DNA of 64,000 nucleotides, taken from NCBI RefSeq assembly GCF_001514205.1, contig NZ_KQ948768.1:111482-175481 (forward strand). The letters are read 5' to 3'. The DNA comes from Streptomyces griseoruber. Lineage in GTDB: Bacteria; Actinomycetota; Actinomycetes; Streptomycetales; Streptomycetaceae. The notes beneath the pieces were generated by a model that was given only the letters and a program-made list of their open reading frames with translations, was not told the origin of the DNA and ran no database searches. The stretch's first letter is position 1; each line of letters starts with the position of its first letter. Shown piece after piece: positions 17,646-26,956 of the stretch. The position numbers and the translations under genes are program-made.

Positions 17646-18691
17646 GGCGTCCCTCCTGGTTCTGCCGGTCCAGCCGTGGAACTGCGCAGCACCAGCCGCG
17701 GCTCGGTGGGTACGACGACGTCTCTGAGCGGCGCGCCCTCGATGGCGGCCACCAGGGCGTCCACGGCCGCGGTTCCCAGCTCGTACAGGGGCATGGCCAC
17801 GGTGGTCAGCGGGGGGTGGAGGTGTGCGGCGACGGGCAGGTCGTCATTGCCGATCACCGAGACGTCCTCGGGGACGCGCAATCCGAGACTGCGGATCGCG
17901 GCCATCGCACCCATCGCCTGCGCAAGGGAGCTGGTGTAGAGCGCGGTGACCGGCGGATGGCCGTCAGCGTCCACGGGGCGGAGCAGTTCCAGTGCCGCGG
18001 ACCCACCGCCGTCCTCGGTGAAGTCGCCGGACGCCACCGGCGCGGCGGACAGCCCCAGCTCCCCGGCGTGCCGCAGGAACGCTTCCTTTCGGGTGTCGCT
18101 GGGAGTGATGCCCGGCGGGCCCGCGATGTGGCCGACCGCGCGGTGACCGAGGCTGTGCAGGTGGTCGAGGGCGGTGACACTGGAACGGGCCACGTCCATG
18201 GTGACGTTTCGCTCGGACCCCTCGACCGACCGGTTGACGAAGACGTGCGGGACCGGGCTGGCGCGGAGTGCTTTGAGCAGGGGGTGACCGGGGCGGGCGG
18301 AGGCGATGAGCAGCCCGTCGACCCTGCCCTCCTGCACCAGGTCGTTGAAGGACTCGTCGGCTTCCTGCCCGTCGAAGTCCTCGGCCAGCAGGGAGAGATA
18401 GCCCAGTTCACGGGATCGCTGGTAGGCGCCGCGGGCGATGGTGACGTACGTGGGGTTGTCCAGGGCGGGGACCAGCAGGGCCAGTGCGTGCGTGCTGGCG
18501 CCGGCCAGCGCCCGGGCCCCGGAATGGGGCCGGTAGCCGAGCGCCTCGGCGGCCTCGTGGACGCGTCGGCGTGTCTCCGGCCGCACGTTCAAGTCCTGTC
18601 TGCCGTTCAGCACCTTGGACACGGTGGCCTTGGAGACTCCGGCCCGCTCCGCCACGTCCACGAGCCTCGCCCTGACGGGCTGTTCCGACAC
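17642..18691 (-). CDS. LacI-family transcriptional repressor of the island
   Basis: 349 residues from a GTG at 18691, chosen because GGAAGGAGG lies 6 bases upstream and the HTH then begins at the normal position (RLVDVAERAGVSKATVSKVLNG). A hinge with RPHSGARALAG follows, then a periplasmic-binding-like effector domain. It is divergent from the transporter operon, with CCGG-centred operator-like sites between. Expected to repress both arms until a sugar or sugar acid binds. Confidence 0.92.
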   Translation of the reverse strand: MSEQPVRARLVDVAERAGVSKATVSKVLNGRQDLNVRPETRRRVHEAAEALGYRPHSGARALAGASTHALALLVPALDNPTYVTIARGAYQRSRELGYLSLLAEDFDGQEADESFNDLVQEGRVDGLLIASARPGHPLLKALRASPVPHVFVNRSVEGSERNVTMDVARSSVTALDHLHSLGHRAVGHIAGPPGITPSDTRKEAFLRHAGELGLSAAPVASGDFTEDGGGSAALELLRPVDADGHPPVTALYTSSLAQAMGAMAAIRSLGLRVPEDVSVIGNDDLPVAAHLHPPLTTVAMPLYELGTAAVDALVAAIEGAPLRDVVVPTEPRLVLRSSTAGPAEPGGTP

Positions 18692-18770
18692 GCGGGTCCT
18701 CCTTCCGGGTGGGCGCCATGGGCCGCTCGGCATCTGCGGCGGTGGCATGTTCTGATCTGTTAACAAGCTC

Positions 18771-18875
18771 TTGACATCTTCTGACGCTGCAACTTAACGT
18801 TCGCCGAAGTTCAAGTCAACCGGTTTCCTCAGACGGAAATACCCGATAAGTCTGGGCAGAGCCCTAGAAACCGGT
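18771..18875 (+). promoter_or_regulatory. Divergent regulatory region with two LacI-type operators
   Basis: AAACCGGT appears twice: at 18818-18825 inside CAACCGGTTTCC (AACCGGTT is a perfect palindrome) and at 18868-18875 inside TAGAAACCGGTCC. Aligned in opposite orientation they share GAAACCGGTY, the CG-centred form typical of LacI-family operators. Upstream, TTGACA (18771-18776) and TTAACG (18794-18799) with 17-base spacing could be the transporter promoter. The rest of 18692-19178 holds no gene. Confidence 0.6.
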
Positions 18876-19178
18876 CCAGGCTAACGCAGCAGTGTCAATG
18901 CCGGATACCGGCCATGGGCAGGGTGCGCTACCAGGCGCCCGGGAGTGTCACCGCGCAGGCGACCACCGTCGCCGTCGCGTTCGGACCAAGAGGTGGCGAC
19001 ACACGTGCCGGACAGCCGTGTGCGCCCGGTCCGGGACATCCCGAACCAGGGCCGAGAGAGCACGGTGCCTCCCGCCCGAGCCGTCCCCCACTCCCCTACC
19101 TCGTGCCTCTTTCCTCGCCGCTCCTCCCTGCGGCAACTCCGCCTTCCCCATACGTTCCGCACGAAAGGCTGTCCAGCT

Positions 19179-20522
19179 ATGTCCGTCCCGACCACAGAGT
19201 CCCTCGACAGACGTCGTTTCCTCACTCTCTCCGGTGCCGCGCTCGGCGCGGCCGCGTTGTCCGGCTGTGCCGCTTCCGTCGACGACGGCTCCGGCGGCAG
19301 CTCGAAGGGCGCCAAAACGACGCTCACGGTCATGTGCGAAAAGGACGACATCGACATCAAGGCCGCCCAGCAGGCGCTGGGCATGGAGATCAGGTTCCTC
19401 CAGAAGGACCCCACGAAGCTGAACGCCATGCTGGCCGCCAAGACCCCGCCGGACGTGGTGCGCGGGTTCGGAGCCACGGAAGCCCCGTACTTCGCGGCGC
19501 GCAAGCTGATGACCGACCTGGACCCGTACTTCGCCAAGAGCACGGTGCTCAAGCCCGCCGACCTCGACCCGGTCAACGACCTGTGGCGTTACGACGGCAG
19601 CAAGCAGGGCGCGGGCCCCCGCTACGGCATGGCCAAGGACTACTCGCAGGACCAGATGTTCTGGTACCGCACCGACCTGTTCGAGGCCGCGAAGCTGGAC
19701 CTGCCCAGCGACACCGAGCCGCTCTCCAGCGAGGAGTGGCTGGACCTCGGCAAGCGCCTGGTCAAGCGCCGGCTGGGCAAGGTGAAGGTATACGGCATGA
19801 ACATCACGGGACTCGGCTCCTTCTCCCCGCTGATGGCCATGACCGCGTCGGCCGGCGGCAGCCTGTTCACCGAGGACCTGACCTCGGTGGACTTCTCCTC
19901 CCCCGAGGCGCTCAAGGCGCTGCAGTGGTACCTGGACTACACGAAGGCCGACATCGGCCCGAGCGTCGTCAACCCGAACCCGGACGGCTGGGACTGGCCG
20001 ACCTACCAGGCGGGCCGGATGGCGATGGCCGGCGACGGCTACTGGTTCGGCGGGGCCATCGGCGGCGACCCCAAGGTCGCCGAGGTCTCGCGCCTGGCCC
20101 CCGCACCCCAGATGGGCAACAGCCGGGTCAGCACCTGCTTCAGCGCCACCGGCTTCTGGATTCCCACGGAGGCCAAGAACAAGGACGCGGCCTGGAAGTT
20201 CTTCGAGTGGTACTTCGGCGAGGAGCCCGCCCAGGGCAGGGCCGCCGCCGGCTGGGGCATTCCCACCCTGAAGTCGCTGCGCCCGAAGATGCCGCAGGGC
20301 AAGCCCTACCAGAAGCAGGCCTTCAAGGTGCAGGAGGAAGAACTGGCCCACTTCTCCGTCCTGCCGTTCACCCCGTACGCCCAGTTGACGTCCCTGGACG
20401 GGGTGATCAGCAAGGTCGTGCCGGGCGCGGTCAAGTCCGGTACCTCCGCGGGCAAGGTCGCGGACGAGCTGAACAAGCAGATGAACGACCTGCTCGCCAC
20501 GGGCAAGGACGTGCTCGGGTGA
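19179..20522 (+). CDS. Sugar-binding lipoprotein of ABC importer (family 1 extracellular)
   Basis: 447 residues. It starts with a Tat-type lipoprotein signal: RRRFLTLSGAALGAAALSGC with twin Arg at 11-12 and lipid-anchor Cys30. The mature part is a maltose/oligosaccharide-class binding protein (GMAKDYSQDQMFWYRTDLF, ATGFWIPTEAKNKDAAWKFF). First gene of the plus-strand operon. Together with two permeases it imports an oligosaccharide, probably arabinose/galactose containing given the downstream glycosidases. Confidence 0.92.
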   Translation: MSVPTTESLDRRRFLTLSGAALGAAALSGCAASVDDGSGGSSKGAKTTLTVMCEKDDIDIKAAQQALGMEIRFLQKDPTKLNAMLAAKTPPDVVRGFGATEAPYFAARKLMTDLDPYFAKSTVLKPADLDPVNDLWRYDGSKQGAGPRYGMAKDYSQDQMFWYRTDLFEAAKLDLPSDTEPLSSEEWLDLGKRLVKRRLGKVKVYGMNITGLGSFSPLMAMTASAGGSLFTEDLTSVDFSSPEALKALQWYLDYTKADIGPSVVNPNPDGWDWPTYQAGRMAMAGDGYWFGGAIGGDPKVAEVSRLAPAPQMGNSRVSTCFSATGFWIPTEAKNKDAAWKFFEWYFGEEPAQGRAAAGWGIPTLKSLRPKMPQGKPYQKQAFKVQEEELAHFSVLPFTPYAQLTSLDGVISKVVPGAVKSGTSAGKVADELNKQMNDLLATGKDVLG

Positions 20523-21550
20523 GCACTGGACAGCTCACCGAATCCGCTGCCGGGCCTGCTGCGCAGAGCCCGGCCGGGGCGGCGGCCACCCGGCCGCCGC
20601 GCCGGCGGCGCTCGCTGGCGAGGCGCCGGGCCTGGTCCTTCTACGTCTTCGCCGGTCCCTGGGTGCTGGGGTTCGCGGCACTGACGGCCTTTCCCCTCGG
20701 GTACGCCCTGTGGCTGAGCTTCACCAACTCCGACGGGCTGTCGCAGAACTCCCGCTTCGTGGGGCTGGACAACTACAAGGAGGTGTTCTCCGACTCGGAG
20801 ACGCTGGCCTCCCTGGCCCGCACGGGAGTGTTCACCGCGACGACCGTGCCGCTGACGATCGTGGCGGGACTGTTCCTGGCCGTGCTGGTGAACCAGCCGA
20901 TCCGGGGCCGCGGCCTGTTCCGCACGCTGCTGTACCTGCCCGCCGTGGTGCCGCCGGTCGGTGCCGCCCTGACCTTCAGGATGATCTTCGACCGGGACTC
21001 CGGGGCGGCCAACGGCCTTCTGGACCTCTTCAACATCAACGGCCTCGCGTGGCTGGCGGACCCCTACGCCCGCTGGGTACTGATCGTCCTGACCATGTGG
21101 GGCGTGGGCAACGTCATGATCATCTCGCTGGCGGGACTGCAGGACATCCCCAAGGAACTCGGCGAGGCTGCCCGGGTCGACGGCGCCAGTCCCTGGCAGT
21201 CCTTCACCCGGATCACCCTGCCGCTGCTCTCCCCCGTCCTCTTCTTCCAGGTCGTCACCGGGATCATCGCCTCGCTGCAGACCCTCGCACCGCTGCTCAT
21301 CTCGCTCGACCCCACCCCGAAGGGCATCGGATCGATCCCTGAGAGCAACTCCCTCTTCATGATCCAGGTCCTCGACCAGTACCTCGTCGGCGGCCGTTAC
21401 GGCTACGCCTCCGCCCTGCTGTGGGTGCTCTTCCTGATCATCGTCGGCGTGACCCTCGTCATCTTCAGACTCAGCAAGGGCGCGGTCTTCTACTCCGTGG
21501 AGCCGGAGCGCGCGAGAACCAGGACCCGTACCATCGGAGGCGCCCGATGA
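20519..21550 (+). CDS. Oligosaccharide ABC permease, MalF/UgpA type
   Basis: 343 residues from a GTG overlapping the binding-protein stop (GTGA). Basic Pro/Ala-rich cytoplasmic lead of about 40 residues, then six membrane segments. The cytoplasmic EAA loop reads GEAARVDGASPWQSFTRITLP, the contact for the ATPase. No ATPase gene is in this operon, as usual in Streptomyces, where a shared MsiK-type ATPase energises many such importers (family knowledge, not seen here). Confidence 0.92.
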   Translation: MSTGQLTESAAGPAAQSPAGAAATRPPRRRRSLARRRAWSFYVFAGPWVLGFAALTAFPLGYALWLSFTNSDGLSQNSRFVGLDNYKEVFSDSETLASLARTGVFTATTVPLTIVAGLFLAVLVNQPIRGRGLFRTLLYLPAVVPPVGAALTFRMIFDRDSGAANGLLDLFNINGLAWLADPYARWVLIVLTMWGVGNVMIISLAGLQDIPKELGEAARVDGASPWQSFTRITLPLLSPVLFFQVVTGIIASLQTLAPLLISLDPTPKGIGSIPESNSLFMIQVLDQYLVGGRYGYASALLWVLFLIIVGVTLVIFRLSKGAVFYSVEPERARTRTRTIGGAR

Positions 21551-22368
21551 CACTCTCCCGGCGCAGTGTCGTCTACATGCTCCTGGTGAGCGTCCTCGTC
21601 CTCATGCTCAGCCCGTTCGGCTGGCTCGTGATCACCGCGTTCAAGGACTCGTCGGAGCTGAGCGCCGTTCCCATCCACTGGTGGCCGCACCATCCGAGCC
21701 CGGGCAACTTCCTGAAGGCGCTGAACGCCTGGGACTACTTCGGCTACGCCCGCAACTCCCTGACGATCGCCACCATCTACTCGGTCCTCGCGACCCTCGC
21801 CTCGGCCTGGGCCGGTTACGGCTTCGCCCGGCTCGAAGCACCGGGGAAACGAGTGATCTTCGGCGTGCTGATGGCGACGATGATGCTGCCGCAGATCTTC
21901 ACCCTTATCCCGACCTACCTGATGTTCGCCAAGGCCGGCCTCCTCAACACGTATATGCCCTGGGTGCTGTGGGGCCTGTGCGGCGCCCCGTATCTGATCT
22001 TCCTGTTCCGGCAGTTCTTCAGCAACATGCCGAAGGAACTGGAGGAGGCGGCGATCGTCGACGGCTGCGGGCAGATCCGCATCTTCTGGCGGATCTTCCT
22101 GCCCCAGTCATGGCCGGTCATCGCCACCAGCCTGATCCTGTCGTTCTCCTGGACCTGGGGTGACTGGATCGCGCCCGCGCTGCTCCTGGACACCGACCGC
22201 ACCACCCTCGCCGTCCAGCTCGCCAGCGGCTACCGGAACGCGCACGGCGGTCAGCTCAACAACCTCGTCGCGGCGGGCACCCTGGTGTACGTCGTGCCCG
22301 TCCTGGTGCTCTTCCTCATCCTGCAGCGCGGCTTCGTCGCCGGAGTCTCCACCTCCGGACTCAAGTAA
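21547..22368 (+). CDS. Oligosaccharide ABC permease, MalG/UgpE type
   Basis: 273 residues, six predicted membrane segments, EAA loop EEAAIVDGCGQIRIFWRIFLP. ATG overlaps the previous stop (ATGA), ensuring equal output of both permeases. Ends GFVAGVSTSGLK, close to the usual MalG-like terminus. Confidence 0.93.
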   Translation: MTLSRRSVVYMLLVSVLVLMLSPFGWLVITAFKDSSELSAVPIHWWPHHPSPGNFLKALNAWDYFGYARNSLTIATIYSVLATLASAWAGYGFARLEAPGKRVIFGVLMATMMLPQIFTLIPTYLMFAKAGLLNTYMPWVLWGLCGAPYLIFLFRQFFSNMPKELEEAAIVDGCGQIRIFWRIFLPQSWPVIATSLILSFSWTWGDWIAPALLLDTDRTTLAVQLASGYRNAHGGQLNNLVAAGTLVYVVPVLVLFLILQRGFVAGVSTSGLK

Positions 22369-22407
22369 CGCTGTTTACCAACGCACCACGCTGCAAAGGA
22401 ACTTCGC

Positions 22408-22458
22408 ATGACCACCACCCAGCGCTTCGGCACGTCGTCCGTGGCGGTCAGGTCGTGA
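22408..22458 (+). CDS. 16-residue open frame overlapping the aldolase start
   Basis: ATG at 22408 follows AAGGAAC at good distance and encodes MTTTQRFGTSSVAVRS before a TGA that overlaps the aldolase GTG (GTGA). It is the only codon set between permease and aldolase with a good ribosome site, whereas the aldolase GTG itself has none. It may be a coupling leader or the stub of a deleted gene. Confidence 0.4.
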   Translation: MTTTQRFGTSSVAVRS

Positions 22459-23126
22459 CCGGGCGTCCCCCACTCACCCCGCAGCTGGGCCGGACCCGGG
22501 TCATGGCCATCCTCCGATCGGCCGACGCAACGGGACTGCCCACCGTGGCCCGGGCCCTCGCGGACGGCGGCATCACCTGCCTGGAGGTCACCCTCACCAC
22601 ACGGGGCGCCCTCGACGCGCTGGCCGCCATCCGCGACGAGCTCGGGCCCGGGGTGTCGGTCGGCGCCGGCACGGTGATCACCACCGGGCAGGCCCGGGAT
22701 GCGCTCGCGGCCGGGGCAGAGTTCCTGGTCGCCCCCACCGTGGACACCGACGTGATCCGCTGCTCGACCGAAAGGAGCGTCCCCTTCTACCCGGGCGCCT
22801 GGACTCCCACCGAGGTGTCCACCGCCTGGCGCGCGGGCGCCGCCGCCGTCAAGCTCTTCCCCGCGGGCACCGGCGGCCCCGCCCACCTGCGGCAGCTTCG
22901 GGCCCCGCTGCCGGACATCCCGCTCGTCGCCGTCGGCGGAGTCGGCGTCGACCAGGCGCGCGACTACCTCGACGCGGGCGCCCTCGCCGTCGGCATCGGC
23001 TCCCCGCTGCTGCGCGGAGCGGACCTGAACCCGGCGACGAAGACCCTGGAGGCCCTCACGGCGAGGACCCGCACACTGCTCGACGCGATCCGGGACACGT
23101 CCGGCCACCAGGAGGTGGGACCGTGA
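22455..23126 (+). CDS. 2-dehydro-3-deoxy-phosphogluconate/galactonate aldolase (KDPG/KDPGal type)
   Basis: 223 residues, class I aldolase of the Eda/DgoA family: active-site Glu in LEVTLTT and Schiff-base Lys in AAVKLFPAG, with GAGTVIT and AVGGVG phosphate loops. Cleaves the 2-keto-3-deoxy-6-phospho sugar acid to pyruvate and glyceraldehyde 3-phosphate. With the adjacent kinase and the dehydratase at 15523 it ends the galactonate route. The GTG is coupled to a 16-codon frame upstream and the stop overlaps the kinase start. Confidence 0.9.
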   Translation: MTGRPPLTPQLGRTRVMAILRSADATGLPTVARALADGGITCLEVTLTTRGALDALAAIRDELGPGVSVGAGTVITTGQARDALAAGAEFLVAPTVDTDVIRCSTERSVPFYPGAWTPTEVSTAWRAGAAAVKLFPAGTGGPAHLRQLRAPLPDIPLVAVGGVGVDQARDYLDAGALAVGIGSPLLRGADLNPATKTLEALTARTRTLLDAIRDTSGHQEVGP

Positions 23127-24082
23127 ACGACCCTTCCCAGCAACGCTACTTGGTGACCGTCGGCGAGGTCCTCGCGGCCCTGGCCGCGTCGGACACCGGC
23201 CCGCTGGCTCTCGGCTCCGACCTGCGTCTCGGACTCGCCGGAGCCGAGTCGAACGTCGCCGTGGGCGTCAGCCGGCTCGGCGGGTCCGCCACCTGGATCG
23301 GCCGCGTCAGCGACGACGCACTCGGCGACCTCATCCTTCGCGAGCTGCGCGCGGAAGGCGTCACCACCGTCGCCGCACGCGATCCCGCCCCCACCTCCTT
23401 GCTGCTGCGGGAACGCCGTACGACCACCCACAGCCGCACCCGCTACTACCGCACCAACACGGCCGGTTCCCGGCTCTCTCCGGAGGACATCCCGCAGGCC
23501 CTCGTCGCCGGAGCGGCAGCTCTGCACATCACGGGCATCACCCCGGCGCTGGGCGAGGGGCCGTCCCGTGCCGTCACCCGGGCGGTGGACATCGCCGTCG
23601 CCTCCGGAGTACCGGTCTCCCTGGACATCAACTACCGCTCCCTGCTGTGGAACGAGGCCGAGGCCAGGCACACGCTGCTGCCCCTGCTGCGCAGAAGCGA
23701 CCTGGTCTTCGCGGGACCGCACGAAGGCAGGCTCATGGCTCCCGACGCCGAGGGGCCGGAGGAGCTCGCCAAGGCCATATGCGACCTCGGCCCCGCCGGG
23801 GCCGTGATCAAGCTCGGCGCCGAGGGCGCGTACGCCGTCCTCGACGGACGGTCGTACCGGCAGCCCGCCGTGCCTGTCACCGTGCTCGACTCGGTGGGAG
23901 CGGGAGACGCGTTCGCCGCCGGGTATCTCGCCGAACTGCTCGCCGGTGAGCCCCCGGAGCGGCGGCTGCGCACGGCAGCTCTGCTCGGCGCCTTCGCGGT
24001 GAGCACCACCGGAGACTGGGAGGGCCTGCCCCGGCGCTCCGAACTGGGGCTGCTGGAGCACTACGACGACATCGTCCGCTGA
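23123..24082 (+). CDS. 2-keto-3-deoxy sugar-acid kinase (PfkB/ribokinase family)
   Basis: 319 residues from a GTG overlapping the aldolase stop. PfkB fold: GLAGAESNVAVGVSRLG near the N-terminus, substrate motif YYRTNTAGSRLSPED typical of KDG kinases, LDINYR and the catalytic DSVGAGDAFAAGY. Phosphorylates 2-keto-3-deoxygluconate or -galactonate at O6 with ATP. Strict coupling to the aldolase avoids build-up of the phosphorylated acid. Confidence 0.9.
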   Translation: MNDPSQQRYLVTVGEVLAALAASDTGPLALGSDLRLGLAGAESNVAVGVSRLGGSATWIGRVSDDALGDLILRELRAEGVTTVAARDPAPTSLLLRERRTTTHSRTRYYRTNTAGSRLSPEDIPQALVAGAAALHITGITPALGEGPSRAVTRAVDIAVASGVPVSLDINYRSLLWNEAEARHTLLPLLRRSDLVFAGPHEGRLMAPDAEGPEELAKAICDLGPAGAVIKLGAEGAYAVLDGRSYRQPAVPVTVLDSVGAGDAFAAGYLAELLAGEPPERRLRTAALLGAFAVSTTGDWEGLPRRSELGLLEHYDDIVR

Positions 24083-24144
24083 GCACACCAGCACCGCATC
24101 CGCTCAAGCGCCCGCCTGCTCAAGGAACTTCGGGGAACACACCC

Positions 24145-25218
24145 ATGCCCACACATTCCTCCACCGATGAGGTCACTGTCCTCACCGGCTCCTACACACC
24201 CGACTCCGGCGGAAACGGCGCCGGGATCGCCGCCCTGGGACTCGCCCCGGGCACCGGCCGCCTGGCGCACGACACCGGAGTGCCGCCCGTGCCCGTCAAC
24301 GGGGCGTCCTTCCTGGCGGCCCATCCCTCGCTCGACGTCGTCTACAGCACGAACGAGTCCGATCCGGGCACCGTCAGCGCCCTGGTCCGGCACCGTGACG
24401 GCCGGCTGTCCCCGTTGGGCGCCCCGTTGAGCAGCGGCGGCGCCAACCCGTGCCACCTCACCGTCCACCCGGGAGGGGGCTGGCTGCTGACCGCGAACTA
24501 CGGCAGCGACACGTCGCCCGGCAGCGTGGCCGCGCACCGCCTCGACGCGGACGGACGCCTCGTGGAACTGACCGACGTCGCCGTTCACGAAGGGTCGGGC
24601 CCGGTCGCCGGACGGCAGGAGGGCAGCCACGCCCACCAGGTGCTCGTCGACCCGGCGGGCCGTTTCGTGCTCGCCACCGACCTGGGCGCGGACGCGGTCT
24701 TCACCTACCGGCTCGACACCCCGGGCGGCACCCTGGAGCGGGTCGCGGTGAACCGGCTGCGCCCCGGCTCCGGTCCTCGCCACCTCGCCTTCGCTCCCGG
24801 TGGTGGGCTGGTGTTCAGCGCGGACGAACTGTCCTCGACAGTCACCTGCCACTGGTACGACGCCGGTACAGGCACCCTTACGGGCGTCTCCTCGGTGCCC
24901 GCCACGGCCGTCCAGGACGCAACCAACCAGCCGGGCGGCATCGTCGCCTCTCCGTGCGGCCGTTTCGTGTGGGTGACCAATCGGGGCGCGGACACGGTGG
25001 CCGCGTTCCATGTCACCGGCACGGCACTGGAACCGATCGGCGAGACGTCCGCCGGCGGTACCTGGCCGCGCGGCCTGACCTACGCGGACGGTCATCTGCT
25101 GGTCGCCAACCAGCACAGCGGGACGCTCGTCGCGCTGCGTGTCCTGGGCGAGGGGGCGCTGCGGCAGGCGGGGCCTGCGCTGCCCGTTCCGTCGGTGGTC
25201 TGCGCGCTAGTCCTCTGA
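24145..25218 (+). CDS. Lactonase of the 7-bladed propeller (YbhE/6-phosphogluconolactonase-like) family
   Basis: 357 residues. Repeated propeller strands (FLAAHPSLDVVYSTNE, HLTVHPGGGWLLTANYG, HQVLVDPAGRFVLATDLG, RHLAFAPGGGLVFSADE) define the family. No signal peptide. Though named for 6-phosphogluconolactone, here it more likely opens galactono- or arabinono-lactone made by the SDR or Gfo/Idh enzyme, giving the acid for the dehydratase. Preceded by AAGGAACTTCGGGG at 24122. Confidence 0.88.
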   Translation: MPTHSSTDEVTVLTGSYTPDSGGNGAGIAALGLAPGTGRLAHDTGVPPVPVNGASFLAAHPSLDVVYSTNESDPGTVSALVRHRDGRLSPLGAPLSSGGANPCHLTVHPGGGWLLTANYGSDTSPGSVAAHRLDADGRLVELTDVAVHEGSGPVAGRQEGSHAHQVLVDPAGRFVLATDLGADAVFTYRLDTPGGTLERVAVNRLRPGSGPRHLAFAPGGGLVFSADELSSTVTCHWYDAGTGTLTGVSSVPATAVQDATNQPGGIVASPCGRFVWVTNRGADTVAAFHVTGTALEPIGETSAGGTWPRGLTYADGHLLVANQHSGTLVALRVLGEGALRQAGPALPVPSVVCALVL

Positions 25219-25318
25219 CCCGGCCGCTTCGGTCCCTTTTCCGCCCCCACCCCCCTCCCGCCCCCTGACCGACCTCGTCCGCAGAACACCGGCCTGAAAC
25301 AGCCAACGAAAGGCAGTC

Positions 25319-26842
25319 ATGTCCCACCGCACCACCCCCGCACGCTTCACCCTCGACTCGGCGTTCGGCATCGGCGCCGTAAACCCCCGGCTGTACGGAT
25401 CGTTCGTCGAACACCTGGGCCGCTGCGTCTACACCGGCATCTACGAACCCGGCCACCCGCAGGCCGACGCCGACGGCCTGCGCCAGGACGTCCTGGACCT
25501 GGTCCGGGAACTGGGCGTCACCACCGTGCGCTACCCGGGCGGCAACTTCGTCTCCGGCTACCGCTGGGAGGACAGCGTGGGACCGCGCGAGGAGCGCCCG
25601 GTCCGGCTGGACCTCGCCTGGAAGACCACAGAGACCAACGAGTTCGGCCTCGGCGAATTCATGGACTTCTGCACGAAGACCGGCATGGAGCCCATGATGG
25701 CCGTCAACCTCGGCACCCGCGGGGTCGAGGACGCCCTGCGACTGCTGGAGTACAGCAACCACCCGGGCGGCACCGAACTGTCCGACCGCCGCGCCGACCA
25801 CGGAGCCAAGGAGCCCTACGGCATCAAGATGTGGTGCCTCGGCAACGAGATGGACGGAACCTGGCAGATCGGCCACAAGACGGCCGAGGAGTACGGGCGG
25901 CTCGCCGCCGAGACCGCCCGCGCCATGAAGATGATCGACCCCGATCTGGAGCTGGTGGCCTGCGGCAGCTCGGGCACCGGCATCAAGACGTTCGCCGCCT
26001 GGGAGGCCACCGTCCTGGAGGCCACCTACGACAACGTCGAGCACGTCTCCCTGCACGCCTACTACGAGGAGACCGACGGCGACCGAGACTCCTTCCTGGC
26101 GTCCGCCGTCGACATGGAGCACTACATCGAGTCGGTGGTCGCCACCTGCGACCACGTCCGCGCCCGGCTGAAGGCGACCAAGCGCATCAACCTCTCCTTC
26201 GACGAGTGGAACGTCTGGTACCAGAAGCGGACCAACCCGCACGCCGTGGAGGACTGGCAGCAGGCCCCGCGCCTGCTGGAGGACGTCTACACCGTCACCG
26301 ACGCCGTGGTGTTCGGCTCGATGCTCATCGCGCTGCTGCGGCACGCCGACCGGGTGACCGCCGCCTCCCTGGCCCAGCTCGTCAACGTCATCGCGCCGAT
26401 CATGACCGAGCCGGACGGCCCGGCCTGGCGGCAGACCACGTTCTTCCCCTTCGCCCAGGCCTCGACGTACGGGCGCGGCCGGGTGCTGCGCGTCGACGTG
26501 GACAGCCCGACGTACACCACGGCGAAGTTCGGCGAGGTGCCGCTGCTGCACGCCACCGCCGTCATCGACGACGAGACCGGCGACGTCACCGTCTTCGCGG
26601 TCAACCGCAGCCAGACGGAGGCCCTGCCGCTGAACATCGACCTGCGCGGCGTCGGCGCCCACACCCTGGTGGAGCACCTGGTCCTGGCCGACGGCGACCC
26701 GGAGGCCGTCAACACCGCGGACCGGCCCGACCGGGTCACCCCGCACCCCGCCACCGGCACCACCGTCACCGACGGCGTCCTGCACGCCGAACTCGAACCG
26801 CTCTCCTGGAACATGATCCGGCTGACCGGCCGGCAGGACTGA
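25319..26842 (+). CDS. Alpha-L-arabinofuranosidase, GH51
   Basis: 507 residues, standard length. GH51 motifs: GSFVEHLGRCVYTGIYEP, RYPGGNFVSGY, acid/base Glu177 in CLGNEMDG and nucleophile Glu296 in SFDEWNVW. No signal peptide, so it removes terminal alpha-arabinofuranose from imported oligosaccharides in the cytoplasm. First of four consecutive glycosidases; preceded by AACGAAAGG. Confidence 0.94.
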   Translation: MSHRTTPARFTLDSAFGIGAVNPRLYGSFVEHLGRCVYTGIYEPGHPQADADGLRQDVLDLVRELGVTTVRYPGGNFVSGYRWEDSVGPREERPVRLDLAWKTTETNEFGLGEFMDFCTKTGMEPMMAVNLGTRGVEDALRLLEYSNHPGGTELSDRRADHGAKEPYGIKMWCLGNEMDGTWQIGHKTAEEYGRLAAETARAMKMIDPDLELVACGSSGTGIKTFAAWEATVLEATYDNVEHVSLHAYYEETDGDRDSFLASAVDMEHYIESVVATCDHVRARLKATKRINLSFDEWNVWYQKRTNPHAVEDWQQAPRLLEDVYTVTDAVVFGSMLIALLRHADRVTAASLAQLVNVIAPIMTEPDGPAWRQTTFFPFAQASTYGRGRVLRVDVDSPTYTTAKFGEVPLLHATAVIDDETGDVTVFAVNRSQTEALPLNIDLRGVGAHTLVEHLVLADGDPEAVNTADRPDRVTPHPATGTTVTDGVLHAELEPLSWNMIRLTGRQD

Positions 26843-26956
26843 CCACTGCGGCATACCGACTGCCCATGGGACGTTGCCACCGCCCCCGTCCACATCGCGG
26901 ACACCGGCCCATGGGCTTTCACACGGCACCCTCACACTCACGCCCGGGAAGAACCG

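Noticed and set aside
20710..21342. Extra plus-strand frame within the MalF-type permease
   Set aside because: Wrong-frame reading of the permease; Pro/Arg/Gly-rich.
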